DNA of 64,000 nucleotides from Paraflavitalea pollutisoli (GCF_029360705.1 NZ_JARKMX010000008.1:3603479-3667478), one strand, 5' to 3'. Positions 53,801 to 61,935 are shown, counted from the stretch's first letter. Translations and numbers: made by a program. Notes: generated from the sequence alone by a model not told the origin.

Positions 53801-53983
53801 GAGGCTGTACTCGCCATTGTCATTGGTTTGGGTACCGGTTGGCCCATTTTTGATCGTTACGGATACACCTGGCAGTCCGATCCCGCCCTTGTCGGTCACT
53901 TTGCCGGTAATGGTCCTGGACTGAGCCCGTAGACCCGTACTGGCGCACAGCAACCATACGGCAATTAATAAGGTTCGTCTCAT
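50867..53983 (-). CDS. SusC/RagA-family TonB-linked outer membrane receptor
   Basis: 1038 residues from ATG 53983 (MRRTLLIAVWLLCASTGLRAQ signal peptide). Carboxypeptidase-regulatory-like domain at about 23-100 (ITGKVTDKGGIGLPGVSVTIKN), a TonB-box-like stretch (KLDEVVVVAYGTQRKREVT), the plug with IRIRGIASLNANAEPLLVLDGIPFDG and TALYGSRAAAGVILINTKKG, and a 22-strand barrel ending in ...FRIISGGLEINF. No STN domain, so it is not an obvious FecI-type signaller. It is the first gene of a SusC-SusD operon; the SusD stretch begins in the last codons. The substrate cannot be read from this locus. Confidence 0.95.
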   Translation of the reverse strand: MRRTLLIAVWLLCASTGLRAQSRTITGKVTDKGGIGLPGVSVTIKNGPTGTQTNDNGEYSLSVPPNARTLVYSFVGFNVEEVSIGRNNTLNVTLSTEEKKLDEVVVVAYGTQRKREVTSSIAVVDEKAIKRQQVTSVGQALQGTAAGVLVVNNSGQPGDNPQIRIRGIASLNANAEPLLVLDGIPFDGNLNMINPNDIENFSVLKDGTATALYGSRAAAGVILINTKKGRKGMAPLITVGSSFGVASRALPEYSTVNSQQMFELGWEALRNLYVDNSVPNPAQQATDDLIGEIKYNPFGIAKPVGSDGKLIPGTNLLWNTNWKDELTRTNALRRDVNLTVTGGGDQSRYFFSAGYLTQEGYVITSKFDRISARFNYTSNLKDWLEIGARTAFVFSGQNYPDQAGTNFENVIQYYRTMSSIYPVYQRGENGEELKDADGKPIYDFGNPNASRTVNVNRNTLQPSNLVATTYTNTEDRQRYQTNLNTYADIRLAKGLKFRSSFGIDKYTFESLAYETPEFGNGQNVGGRAGRQNDITTSWTWNNMLNYVRTFGDHTIDVMASTEAYKYQYKTLSGQKIAFPFSGLTEFSTAATTEGLTSGTTTETLNSWLGRIKYDFKGKYFAEVTVRWDGSSRFAEGNKWGFFPAAGVSWLLSEEDFIKNIAFLDFLKLRASYGEVGNNRLTSYFPYLSTFSGGYDNLNAPGIYLDQLGNPDVAWEKQGNLDIGVDFAILKNRINGSIDYFRKSSIDLLFTKPLVFSGGIPSVDYNIGTVVNAGIEFTLNTKPVVSKSFEWNSLLNASFVKNTIKKLPQEKLLTGAYQLEVGRSFYDFFMQEWAGVDPTTGAPQWYMDEKDNNGNATGKKIITNNYAEATRYYQGTALPKVTGGWTNTLTYKKFDLSILINFALGGKLYDGEYGGLLHGFTAGFGDQLHTDILKRWQKTGDMTDVPRLDLNNTDINQRSTRYLFDGDYARLRNITLGFTFSPDRQQKIVKSARFYVQADNIGTWSRLKKGSDPETNVDGSARPQSSVFRIISGGLEINF

Positions 53984-54484
53984 ACAGTATAGCTTTGTTT
54001 GTACCAAAACTATCGAGTACAGCAAGCTATCCAGGTAACAAATACATACAACATTTACGTACTTGATAAGTAAGATCAGTTCGTTTGGGCGATCGCAGTG
54101 AAATCACTGCCATGCCAGATCGAAACACGCAGTGATGAATGGCATTTTTAGTCCTCCCAACAAACCATTGCGCAGGATGAGGCATGCAGCGGACTATAAA
54201 CATGCCATAAATTCCCATGACAATTTTATGTAATGACATTATCATGGTAATAAAGAGAAGAATATTAGTAAGTTATCAGAACATTCAAATTTTTAGTTAT
54301 CTTGTATCAGCAGCCGTTACTTGTTGAATGGCATGGCACCCGGATAAATGGGGTCTGAAAATAAAAAAGCAGGTGGTAGAAACCACCCGCGAGTCACATG
54401 AGAAAAATTCTATTACCGCAACTAATTGTAGTGATCCAGGGATGAGTTGCGATAGGAATATACCAGAGATCCCCGGAGTAAGTT
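53984..54484. other. Intergenic region upstream of SusC
   Basis: About 500 bases. The part near SusC is AT-rich and must hold its promoter; AAAATTTG near 54285-54292 on the minus strand resembles a TAnnTTTG box, weakly. The distal part holds a terminator and the left repeat of the transposase-like unit. No gene is seen. Confidence 0.45.
54372..54387 (-). terminator. Intrinsic terminator of the transposase-like gene
   Basis: GGTGGT (54372-54377) pairs with ACCACC (54382-54387) around AGAA; on the minus strand it is followed by TGCTTTTTTAT. It lies about 100 bases past the transposase-like stop, just outside the left repeat. Confidence 0.75.
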
Positions 54485-55372
54485 TTATCCTTCGGCCTTT
54501 TGCCGAACGATTTTTGAATAATGTAATGGCTGTTTGTGCAGGATATCCAGCAGCAATTCAAAGATGTCGGCATCCCGGAAATTGTAGCGGAACTCTGTTT
54601 CCTTCACATGCAGATAAAGGGTATTTCCATTAAGGCCCCGGAACTTCACCAGGCGCGCTTTCAGCATACCCCAGAAAAGATCGATCTCATCGATATGCGA
54701 TCTTCCCCGTACACTTCCATTGGCACCTGTTTGCAGGCGCAGCAGACGAACATTGTTGAAGTCTGCAATTCCATTGTACAGATGCAAATGGTGTTTGTGC
54801 AACACTTCTTCATCCGCATCGACCCTGCCTTTCAGCCAGTCATACAACCAGCTGCTGTCTACACAAGGCATCTTGTCGGTGTAAATGTTGTCTTCCTTTT
54901 TAAAAATACCGTAGAACGATTTTTTACCAGAAATAACATGGTTTTCGGGGCTATGGCCGATACCATTTTCCATGGGGAGAAAGGCAACGTCTCCATACCG
55001 GAAACGAAGGGGATTCTTTTCTTCGCAAAACCGCGCAATGTGGGTGCGAATCAATTTAAAATAGGCGTTCACCGTAATCCGGCTTATACCGGAGATGTTT
55101 GCGATTTGCGTAGCGGTGAGGTCTTCGCAAAACAATTTCAATAGCTCCCGCACTTTCCGCTCGGAAAGGTGGGCGCCTTTAAGGTATTTGTTTTTCATGG
55201 CGCTAGCTGGGTGTTAAGTACGATACTCTACGTAAATAAGACAATTTTTATTTTAACCAGTTTGTTAAATTATTACAAGCGGCCAATGCAGCGGATGTAT
55301 GCACCGAACTGCATTTCTACTTATCATGACTAACCGACTAATTGGGTAGAATAAGGAGATCTCTCATGTGAC
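54393..55372 (-). mobile_element. IS1595-like unit bounded by 11-bp inverted repeats, probably inactive
   Basis: GTCACATGAGA at 54393-54403 and its inverse TCTCATGTGAC at 55362-55372 enclose one transposase-like gene, a span of 980 bases, a plausible insertion-sequence size. The flanking 8 bases on each side (acccgcga and gtaagttg) do not match, so there is no visible target duplication. The enclosed protein lacks catalytic residues. The unit could be an old, fixed element, or the repeats could be binding sites for the protein. Confidence 0.5.
54485..55198 (-). CDS. IS1595-family transposase homologue lacking catalytic motifs
   Basis: 237 residues, uninterrupted. The N-terminal helix-turn-helix (LKGAHLSERKVRELLKLFCEDLTATQIANISGISRITVNAYFKLIRTHIARF, 6-57) and the C-terminal segment HIDEIDLFWGMLKARLVKFRGLNGNTLYLHVKETEFRYNF (168-207) match IS1595/ISXO2 transposases; SFYGIFKKEDNIYTD (94-108) also aligns. 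But the first catalytic motif (VDESYFG) is replaced by GDVAFLPMENG, and the second (HSDGW) by HKHHL, so two of the acidic residues are gone. An open frame of full length without catalysis suggests a retained DNA-binding role. Next to it are the SusC promoter region and the E1 gene. Confidence 0.75.
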   Translation of the reverse strand: MKNKYLKGAHLSERKVRELLKLFCEDLTATQIANISGISRITVNAYFKLIRTHIARFCEEKNPLRFRYGDVAFLPMENGIGHSPENHVISGKKSFYGIFKKEDNIYTDKMPCVDSSWLYDWLKGRVDADEEVLHKHHLHLYNGIADFNNVRLLRLQTGANGSVRGRSHIDEIDLFWGMLKARLVKFRGLNGNTLYLHVKETEFRYNFRDADIFELLLDILHKQPLHYSKIVRQKAEG

Positions 55373-55390
55373 GTAAGTTGTTCTTCCGTG

Positions 55391-57505
55391 CTAAAACAAC
55401 AGCAGCCTGCTTATGGCGGCTTTTACTTTCTCCGGATCAGGAAGGGCGGCTTGCTCCAGTTGCATGTTCATGGGTATGGCTGGGATTTCAATACACCCCA
55501 TGATATCTATAGGAGCATCAAGCCATGTAAAGCAGTTTTTTGCGATACGGCCTGCAAGGGCCTCAGCAAACGAATTATAGCGATGTTCTTCAGTTAATAC
55601 TAAACACTTGCCATGCTTTGCCACCGTTTCGAAAACCAATGCCTCATCGAGCGGATACAGTGTTCTCAGGTCTACGATTTCTACCTGGCCAGGAAATGAC
55701 CTGGCAGCGGCTTTGGCCCAGTAAACACCCATTCCATAAGTAATGATGCAACAGGATTCGCCACGTTCAACGGTATGGGGTGCGGCAGCAAGTACGATAT
55801 TACCTTTTCCCAGGGGAAGAACATAATCCCGGTCAGGTTCAGCCATTTTTGCATCTTCAGTGCCGGGCACTTTACTCCAGTAAAGGCCTTTGTGCTCCAG
55901 CATGATCACGGGGTTGGGATCGAGGAAGGCAGCTTTCATCAGCCCCTTCATATCAGCCGCATTGGAAGGATAAACAATTTTAATCCCTTTTATCGACAAC
56001 AACGTTGTTTCAACACTGCCGCTATGATAGGGCCCGCCACCTCCATATGCACCGATCGGTACCCGGATAACCGTTTGTACCGGAAACTTTCCACAGCTAA
56101 GGTAACATGATTTGGAGATTTCTGTTACAAGTTGGTTGAAGCCGGGATAAATATAGTCTGCGAATTGTACCTCCACGATGGGTTTAAGCCCAACAGCACT
56201 CATGCCAACGGTGGATCCTATGATATAAGCCTCCTGAATGGCCGTATTGAACACCCGATGATCGCCAAATTGCTCCGCCAGCGTGGCCGCCTCCCGAAAT
56301 ACACCACCCAGGCGCCGGCCGACATCCTGACCGTACAAAATCGCTTCCGGATGATCTTCCATGATCTCCCGGATGGCAAATAAGGCAGCGTCGACCATCA
56401 TGATCCGGTTGCCGCCACCCAACGCTAATTCGCCGGTAGGCCCTGCGGTTGGCAATCCGGTCTCCTTCCCCAGCCTGTTACCCACTTCCTGGGTCACTGG
56501 AGTAGGTTTAAAGACGTGATCGGCCACCGTCCTGACATCTGGCTCGGCTGCTGCTGCAGCCTCCTGAAAATGGCTCGTAACCGCCTGGGAGGTTGCTTCT
56601 TCGATAGCCAACAGCTCCTGTTCGGGTATCCCCCGGTCGATCAGTGACTGCCGAAGCTTGGGCACCGGATCATCTGTCAGGTGCTGCTGCCAGTCGGGCT
56701 CCGATCGGTAAAACTCTTTACGTACACCGCTCGTATGATGCCCCAGCAAGGGTACCCTGGCCTGTACCAGGTAAGGTGTGCGGTGTTGCCGTACATATTG
56801 CACTACCCGGCGCATAGCATCATAACTCTCTTCAAAATGGCTACCATTGATCCGCACGCGCTCCAGTCCCGGAAAGCCGGCCGCATAATCATAGGCATCC
56901 ATCGCCCGTGCCTCACTGGCGCTGACACTAATGCCCCAGTTGTTATCCTGCACCAGGTAAATGATGGGTAATTTTTTGAGTACTGCCACCTGCAACGCTT
57001 CGCTCACCTCCCCTTCCGTCATGCTCGCATCCCCCAGCGAGCAGATCACCACCGGCAGTTCGCCCTGCGCGCCCCTTGTTAGCCTGTCTGGCAAATGATC
57101 ACCCAGGTATTGAATGCCCTGTGCCAGGCCGGTAGTCGGTATCACCTGCATGCCCGTAGCACTGCTCTGGTGAATAATGGTGGGCTTATCTGCCCCACGG
57201 TAATTGGGATGCGAATAGTATTCCCGGCCGCCGGTAAACGGATCATCGGCCTTGGCCAGCAATTGCAGCATCAACTGATAGGGAGAAAAACCCAGCCCCA
57301 GCAAAATGCTTTCATCACGATAATAGGGGCTTATGAAGTCGCAGGGTAGTAATTGAAACGCAGTAGCCAGTTGAATCGCCTCATGGCCACGGGAAGTGGA
57401 ATGCACATATTTGCAGATCGAACGGTTGGCCTCATAAGTCCGGGCCATAGCCCCGGCCGTACACATCAGACCATAGGCTTTAAGTAAGATATCGGGATGT
57501 ATCAT
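55391..57505 (-). CDS. 2-oxoacid dehydrogenase E1, fused alpha and beta subunits (branched-chain type)
   Basis: 704 residues from ATG 57505 (MIHPDILLKAYGLMCTAGAMARTYE); the longer start at 57544 would run into a terminator hairpin. Alpha part about 1-320: CKYVHSTSRGHEAIQLATAFQLLP, and the thiamine-diphosphate motif GDASMTEGEVSEALQVAVLKKLPIIYLVQDNNWGIS. Beta part about 360-704: ILYGQDVGRRLGGVFREAATLAEQFGDHRVFNTAIQEAYIIGSTVGMSAVGLKPIVEVQFADYI and CLVLTEEHRYNSFAEALAGRI. It decarboxylates branched-chain or related 2-oxoacids and passes the acyl group to an E2, not encoded here. Fused E1 is usual in Bacteroidota. Confidence 0.93.
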   Translation of the reverse strand: MIHPDILLKAYGLMCTAGAMARTYEANRSICKYVHSTSRGHEAIQLATAFQLLPCDFISPYYRDESILLGLGFSPYQLMLQLLAKADDPFTGGREYYSHPNYRGADKPTIIHQSSATGMQVIPTTGLAQGIQYLGDHLPDRLTRGAQGELPVVICSLGDASMTEGEVSEALQVAVLKKLPIIYLVQDNNWGISVSASEARAMDAYDYAAGFPGLERVRINGSHFEESYDAMRRVVQYVRQHRTPYLVQARVPLLGHHTSGVRKEFYRSEPDWQQHLTDDPVPKLRQSLIDRGIPEQELLAIEEATSQAVTSHFQEAAAAAEPDVRTVADHVFKPTPVTQEVGNRLGKETGLPTAGPTGELALGGGNRIMMVDAALFAIREIMEDHPEAILYGQDVGRRLGGVFREAATLAEQFGDHRVFNTAIQEAYIIGSTVGMSAVGLKPIVEVQFADYIYPGFNQLVTEISKSCYLSCGKFPVQTVIRVPIGAYGGGGPYHSGSVETTLLSIKGIKIVYPSNAADMKGLMKAAFLDPNPVIMLEHKGLYWSKVPGTEDAKMAEPDRDYVLPLGKGNIVLAAAPHTVERGESCCIITYGMGVYWAKAAARSFPGQVEIVDLRTLYPLDEALVFETVAKHGKCLVLTEEHRYNSFAEALAGRIAKNCFTWLDAPIDIMGCIEIPAIPMNMQLEQAALPDPEKVKAAISRLLLF

Positions 57506-57537
57506 GGCAAGCAACAATAGATGGAAAATAGTAAAAA

Positions 57538-57565
57538 AGGCCATTCCGCATCTACGAAATGGCCT
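57538..57565 (-). terminator. Intrinsic terminator of the FAH-family gene
   Basis: AGGCCATT (57538-57545) pairs with AATGGCCT (57558-57565); on the minus strand TTTTTTAC follows. It separates the FAH gene from the E1 gene and supports the short E1 start. Confidence 0.85.
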
Positions 57566-57589
57566 CTTACTGTATCATGAGATCTTTTC

Positions 57590-58201
57590 TTATTTGATTT
57601 CTACACTCAGCAGGCTATCATCTTCGATAAACCCTTCCAGCTCATCACCTACTACACATTCACCTACACCTGCGGGTGTGCCAGTGAATACGAGATCACC
57701 AATATTGACGGAGAAGTAGTTGGAAATATAAGCCACTACTTTATCAAAATTGTTGATCATCAGGCCCGAATTGCCCTGCTGTACCAACTCTTTATTCTTG
57801 TAGAGACAAAAATTGATGTCCTTTTTATTCTTGATATTCTGCAATGGGATCCATTTACCGATCACAGCAGAATTATCCCAGGCCTTAGCTTTCTCCCAGG
57901 GTAAACCCTTTTCTTTCAACTCGTTTTGAATATCACGGGCAGTAAAGTCGATACCGCAGGTTACTGCATCGTAATATTTGCTGGCAAACCGGTCCTGGAT
58001 ATATTTTCCATTCTTGGATATACGCAACACCAACTCACATTCATAATGAAGTTCATTGGTAAACTCGGGATAATAAAATGGAGTGTGTGCCTGCAATAAA
58101 GCACTCTTGGGCTTCATAAATATGACAGGTTCGTCTGGAACCTCGTTACCCAATTCTTTTGCGTGAGCCACAAAATTACGGCCAACACAGAAAATTTTCA
58201 T
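57590..58201 (-). CDS. Fumarylacetoacetate hydrolase family protein
   Basis: 203 residues from ATG 58201 (MKIFCVGRNFVAHAKELGNEVPDEPVIFMKPKSAL, the usual opening); a start three codons upstream is unneeded. Metal-binding acids are visible in LHYECELVLRI and TCGIDFTARDIQ, and the end has GDLVFTGTPAGVGECVVGDELEGFI. This size and form match the acylpyruvase/oxaloacetate tautomerase group (YcgM/FAHD1-like) more than the aromatic fumarylacetoacetase. It likely acts on a small 2-oxoacid in the cytosol. Single gene with own terminator. Confidence 0.92.
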   Translation of the reverse strand: MKIFCVGRNFVAHAKELGNEVPDEPVIFMKPKSALLQAHTPFYYPEFTNELHYECELVLRISKNGKYIQDRFASKYYDAVTCGIDFTARDIQNELKEKGLPWEKAKAWDNSAVIGKWIPLQNIKNKKDINFCLYKNKELVQQGNSGLMINNFDKVVAYISNYFSVNIGDLVFTGTPAGVGECVVGDELEGFIEDDSLLSVEIK

Positions 58202-58349
58202 ACTCAACAAAGGGTTTAACTGAGATAATTGTTTTCAAGTTTCATAGCCTGGAAAGGCAGGGGGTACAGGTTCACAGGAATATCAGATACTAAAAAAATA
58301 ATACCCGGTAAGGATATTATTGGCGAAAATAAAGATTGAAATTAACAAA

Positions 58350-58928
58350 TCATAGTGGAAACTCCAATTTATTCGCTTCATTCATAGTCCTTTCGATACC
58401 AATTGTAGCAAAGCTTTCAACGATCTCGACACATTTTTCTGCCTTTTGTTTTACAACTGGTAGTTCATCCGGTGCCCACCTGCCCAATACAAAATCAACC
58501 TGGCGTCCTTTGGGATAATTATTACCTATACCAAAACGCAAACGAGGATATTGATCCGTTTGCAAAACCTCCTGAATACTTTTTAAACCATTGTGCCCCG
58601 CATCACTACCAGAACCACGCATACGCAACTTGGCAAGCGTCAGGGCCAGATCATCTACAATTACCAATACATTGTTTAACGAAATCTTTTCCTTGTCCAT
58701 CCAATACTTCACAGCTTTTCCGCTAAGGTTCATGTAGGTCGTTGGCTTGATAATTATCAATTGCCGGCCCTTCCATTTTGCTTCCGCCACTTCAGCCAGC
58801 CGATCTACTCTAAACATCGTACCATACTTTGCAGCCATGGCATCGGCCACATCAAACCCGATATTATGACGGGTGCCCGCATACTCGGCTCCAATATTAC
58901 CCAAACCAACTATCAGGAACTTTGACAT
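58350..58928 (-). CDS. pth: Peptidyl-tRNA hydrolase
   Basis: 192 residues, the usual length. It releases peptides from peptidyl-tRNA that dropped off ribosomes. Motifs: VGLGNIGAEYAGTRHNIGFDVAD with Asn11 and catalytic His21, KPTTYMNLSGKAV, VIVDDLALTLAKLRMRGSGSDAGHNGLKSI with Asp92/93 and Asn113, and RLRFGIGN. It lies 124 bases downstream of rplY on the same strand, past a terminator; the rplY-pth neighbourhood is common in bacteria. Confidence 0.96.
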   Translation of the reverse strand: MSKFLIVGLGNIGAEYAGTRHNIGFDVADAMAAKYGTMFRVDRLAEVAEAKWKGRQLIIIKPTTYMNLSGKAVKYWMDKEKISLNNVLVIVDDLALTLAKLRMRGSGSDAGHNGLKSIQEVLQTDQYPRLRFGIGNNYPKGRQVDFVLGRWAPDELPVVKQKAEKCVEIVESFATIGIERTMNEANKLEFPL

Positions 58929-59000
58929 CGAAAAAGTAGTTAAAATAAACTGTACGTCCTATACTCACATCGTGGTATTCTTTTCCGGGCGAAAAGAAAA

Positions 59001-59026
59001 AAAGCCCGGAAAGGATACCGGGCTTT
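59001..59026 (-). terminator. Intrinsic terminator of rplY
   Basis: AAAGCCCGG (59001-59009) pairs with CCGGGCTTT (59018-59026); on the minus strand TTTTCTTTTC follows, 27 bases after the rplY stop. Confidence 0.92.
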
Positions 59027-59052
59027 TAATATAGTTTGCATTACTGCAGTAC

Positions 59053-59700
59053 TTACTTCTTGGCAGCTGGCTTTGCAGCGGCGGCAGCAGGAGCCTTGGC
59101 AGCAGGAGCAGCCTTCGCACCTTTCGCAGCAGGAGCAGCATTCTCTTCTTGCTTCAGCTGACGAGTCATTACAACAGACGCGATAGGAATACGGGCAGAG
59201 TTGAGAATTTCGTAGTTCTCAGCTACCACGTCTTCTACGCGGATGTTACCATTCAACTCCAGGTTGGTCAGATCCACCTCGATGTTCTCTTTCAGGAACT
59301 TGGGGAGGGTCTTAATCTTGAGCGATTTGATCTTCGTGATCAACTTACCACCGGCTTTAACACCAACAGAACTACCTACGAATTTCAAAGGCAATGTAGC
59401 GATCACTGGCTTGTCTTCTACCAACTCCAGGAAGTCGATATGAGCGAGAGAATCGTCAACCTTATCAAACTGGATATCCTTCAGGATAGCTTTGTAAGTT
59501 TTACCATCCACCTTGATTTCAGCTAATAAGAACTCAGAAGTGTAAACCAGCGATTTAAAAGCCAGCACAGGAGCAGAAAAATTGATCTCCTCAGCACCGC
59601 CATAAATTACACTGGGTACCTGACCCTGAGAGCGGAGTTGGCGGGCGGCTTTCTTCCCGGTTCCGGTCCTCAGTTGGCCTTCAATTGTAATTGATTTCAT
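59053..59700 (-). CDS. rplY: 50S ribosomal protein L25 (long Ctc form)
   Basis: 215 residues. Binds 5S rRNA. N-terminal L25 domain (ITIEGQLRTGTGKKAARQLRSQGQVPSVIYGGAEEINFSAPVLAFKSLVYTSEF) and the C-terminal TL5 domain (GVKAGGKLITKIKSLKIKTLPKFLKENIEVDLTNLELNGNIRVEDV). An Ala/Lys-rich tail of about 30 residues, common in Bacteroidota L25, ends the protein. It follows prs by 55 bases on the same strand, the conserved prs-rplY-pth order. Confidence 0.96.
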   Translation of the reverse strand: MKSITIEGQLRTGTGKKAARQLRSQGQVPSVIYGGAEEINFSAPVLAFKSLVYTSEFLLAEIKVDGKTYKAILKDIQFDKVDDSLAHIDFLELVEDKPVIATLPLKFVGSSVGVKAGGKLITKIKSLKIKTLPKFLKENIEVDLTNLELNGNIRVEDVVAENYEILNSARIPIASVVMTRQLKQEENAAPAAKGAKAAPAAKAPAAAAAKPAAKK

Positions 59701-59755
59701 TGTATATGTATTTAAAAATTCCGTTTTTGAAAGATCGCTTACAGCGACCTGCTAC

Positions 59756-60706
59756 TTACTGATTTCTCCGCTGACTGTGGATGAACAACCCCGTAATACT
59801 TCTATTTTCATATGCATTCCGGATAGCCACCGCAAACAATTCAGCCACACTCAACACCTTGATCTTCGATATCTTCTGCTTCAGCGGGATCGTATCGCAC
59901 ACCACCAGTTCTTCCAACACACTGTTTTCGATATTCGAATACGCATTGCCACTCAACACCGGGTGTGTACACAATGCTCGTACACTTCTTGCCCCCTTCT
60001 CTTTCAACAACCCGGCCGATTTGGCCAGTGTGCCGCCGGTATCACAGATATCATCGATCAATACCACATCCCTGTTCGTCACATCACCGATCACTACCAT
60101 GCTGGCGATCTCGTTGGCCCGCTTACGGTGCTTGTCGCAGATCACCATTTCAGCATTGAAATAGGACGCGATTTCCCGTATCCTGTTGGCGCTACCCACG
60201 TCAGGGGCCGCAAAGGTAAGGTTTTCAAGCTGAAGTTGCTGAATGTAAGGGATAAATATCGCTGAGCTATCCAGGTGATCCACCGGAATATCGAAATAAC
60301 CCTGGATTTGAGGCGCATGCAAGTCCATGGTAATCACACGGTCAGCGCCGGCAGCCACCAGCATGTTCGCGATCATCTTGGAACCGATCGCTACCCGGGG
60401 TTTATCTTTCCGGTCCTGGCGGGCATACCCATAATAAGGAATGACGGCCACCACCTTGTACGCTGAAGCCCGGCGGGCTGCATCGATCATCAGCAACATT
60501 TCCAACAGGTTTTCCGCAGGTGCGAAAGTACTTTGGATCAGGAAAACCATGTCGCCCCGGATACTTTCCTGGAAAACAGGCTGAATTTCCCCATCGCTAA
60601 ACCTTGAAATTGTAATTTTTCCTAATGTAATCCCGTATTTTCGGGCAATTTTTTCGGCGAGATACTGTGATCCAGTACCTGAGAAGACCTTGATAGAAGT
60701 TTGCAT
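59756..60706 (-). CDS. prs: Ribose-phosphate pyrophosphokinase
   Basis: 316 residues, normal length. It makes PRPP from ribose 5-phosphate and ATP for nucleotide, His and Trp synthesis. Motifs: FSDGEIQPVFQESIRGDMVFLIQST, YYGYARQDRKDKPRVAIGSKMIANML, the Mg/ATP-binding ITMDLHAPQIQGYFDIPVDHLDS, and the PRPP loop VVLIDDICDTGGTLAKSAGLLKEKGA. Likely co-transcribed with rplY. Confidence 0.97.
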   Translation of the reverse strand: MQTSIKVFSGTGSQYLAEKIARKYGITLGKITISRFSDGEIQPVFQESIRGDMVFLIQSTFAPAENLLEMLLMIDAARRASAYKVVAVIPYYGYARQDRKDKPRVAIGSKMIANMLVAAGADRVITMDLHAPQIQGYFDIPVDHLDSSAIFIPYIQQLQLENLTFAAPDVGSANRIREIASYFNAEMVICDKHRKRANEIASMVVIGDVTNRDVVLIDDICDTGGTLAKSAGLLKEKGARSVRALCTHPVLSGNAYSNIENSVLEELVVCDTIPLKQKISKIKVLSVAELFAVAIRNAYENRSITGLFIHSQRRNQ

Positions 60707-60900
60707 ACCGCTTAAATGTGCGGCGAAGATATAACGAAGGAAAGGGATTTAATAGCCCGCGGAGTGGAAAAGTTTTCCTTTCGCAATGTGCATAAAAGGC
60801 GTATCCTGAACCGCGCCCATTAGAGGGACAAACGATTCAGAATACGTTCAAAAACCTTCTCCGTGTTACTGGAAATGGTACATTATCTTTTGAATGACAG

Positions 60901-61122
60901 TTATTTAGTGACCGTCAGCAATACTTGCTGACCAGTACTGGCAGCAGCGGTTTGCGTAATGGGTGTTTCACTTTTACGAACGAGGGATGTTTTGGGGTTG
61001 AGCACATGAAAGATAGCGGAGCAAATGAAAATGGAAAAAGCCAACGCTACGCAATACATGCCGATGCAGAACAGGAACGGCTGATAGCCGCCAATTGCTA
61101 AAAATGTAGTTTTCCTTTGCAT
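60901..61122 (-). CDS. Small single-pass or hairpin membrane protein, unknown
   Basis: 73 residues. A hydrophobic stretch (FLFCIGMYCVALAFSIFICSAIFHVL, about 16-41) would span the membrane; the C-terminal half is polar (NPKTSLVRKSETPITQ) and ends in QQVLLTVTK. No family was recognised. It stands alone between prs and the divergent radC. The start codon and hydrophobic segment support a real gene, but the evidence is modest. Confidence 0.5.
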   Translation of the reverse strand: MQRKTTFLAIGGYQPFLFCIGMYCVALAFSIFICSAIFHVLNPKTSLVRKSETPITQTAAASTGQQVLLTVTK

Positions 61123-61242
61123 GGGATCGTGGATTAAGTTTTCAAAAGTTAGGATCTCTTTAACAATAACGACAGACAGGTAAGCTTATTACCCACTGTG
61201 GATTACTATTACAGGGGGAAAATTAACAGATACTTATCATTC

Positions 61243-61935
61243 ATGCAACCGAAAAATTACCCGATCAAAGAATGGGCTTTAGAGGACCAGCCAAGGGCAA
61301 AATTCCTTAGTAAAAATCCCATGGACCTGAGTACCGCCGAATTGCTGGCGACCATTATCGGTAATGGACCGCAGGGAAAATCGGCCATGGACCTGGGACA
61401 CGAGGTCATGAGGTTGAGTAAAAACGACCTGAACAGGCTTTACAAGTTGACAGCCAAGGAGCTAATGAAGATCCATGGCATTGGCGAAGCAAAGGCGGTG
61501 TCCATCCTGGCTGCCCTCGAACTCGGTCGCCGCCGGCATGCCGCCGACTATTTCGACCGGGAAATCGTCTCCAGCAGCCGCGACGTAGCCACTTATATGC
61601 GTACGATGCTGCGCGACCAGCTTCGGGAAGTATTTGCTGTATTGTACCTAAGCGTATCAAACCGCGTAAAAGACTTTGATTATGTAAGCCAGGGAGGTTT
61701 GACAGCCACCGTAGTCGATCCGCGCGTCATCATCAAAAAAGCACTCGAGGTCAACGCTGTCAACATTATCCTTTGTCACAACCACCCTTCTGGCGGTTTA
61801 CAACCCAGCCTATCCGACAGAATGATCACCCGTAAAATCATCGATGCCGCTAAATTATTCGACATCCAGGTAATCGATCACCTGATCGTCAGTGAAGAAG
61901 GGTATTACAGCTTCGCCGACGACGGGCAGTTATAG
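61243..61935 (+). CDS. radC: RadC-family JAB/MPN metalloprotein
   Basis: 230 residues from ATG 61243 (MQPKNYPIKEWALEDQPRAKFL, the family opening); the frame is open 15 codons further upstream. N-terminal helix-hairpin-helix segment (LTAKELMKIHGIGEAKAVSILAALELGRR) and a JAMM zinc site in HNHPSGGLQPSLSD followed by IDHLIVSEEGYYSFADDG. RadC was named for a DNA-repair phenotype that did not hold up; the true role is unknown. The gene is single and divergent from the small membrane protein. Confidence 0.95.
   Translation: MQPKNYPIKEWALEDQPRAKFLSKNPMDLSTAELLATIIGNGPQGKSAMDLGHEVMRLSKNDLNRLYKLTAKELMKIHGIGEAKAVSILAALELGRRRHAADYFDREIVSSSRDVATYMRTMLRDQLREVFAVLYLSVSNRVKDFDYVSQGGLTATVVDPRVIIKKALEVNAVNIILCHNHPSGGLQPSLSDRMITRKIIDAAKLFDIQVIDHLIVSEEGYYSFADDGQL

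Noticed and set aside
54385-55380. Target-site duplication around the transposase-like unit
   Set aside because: The 8 bases outside the two inverted repeats do not match, so a simple insertion event cannot be shown.
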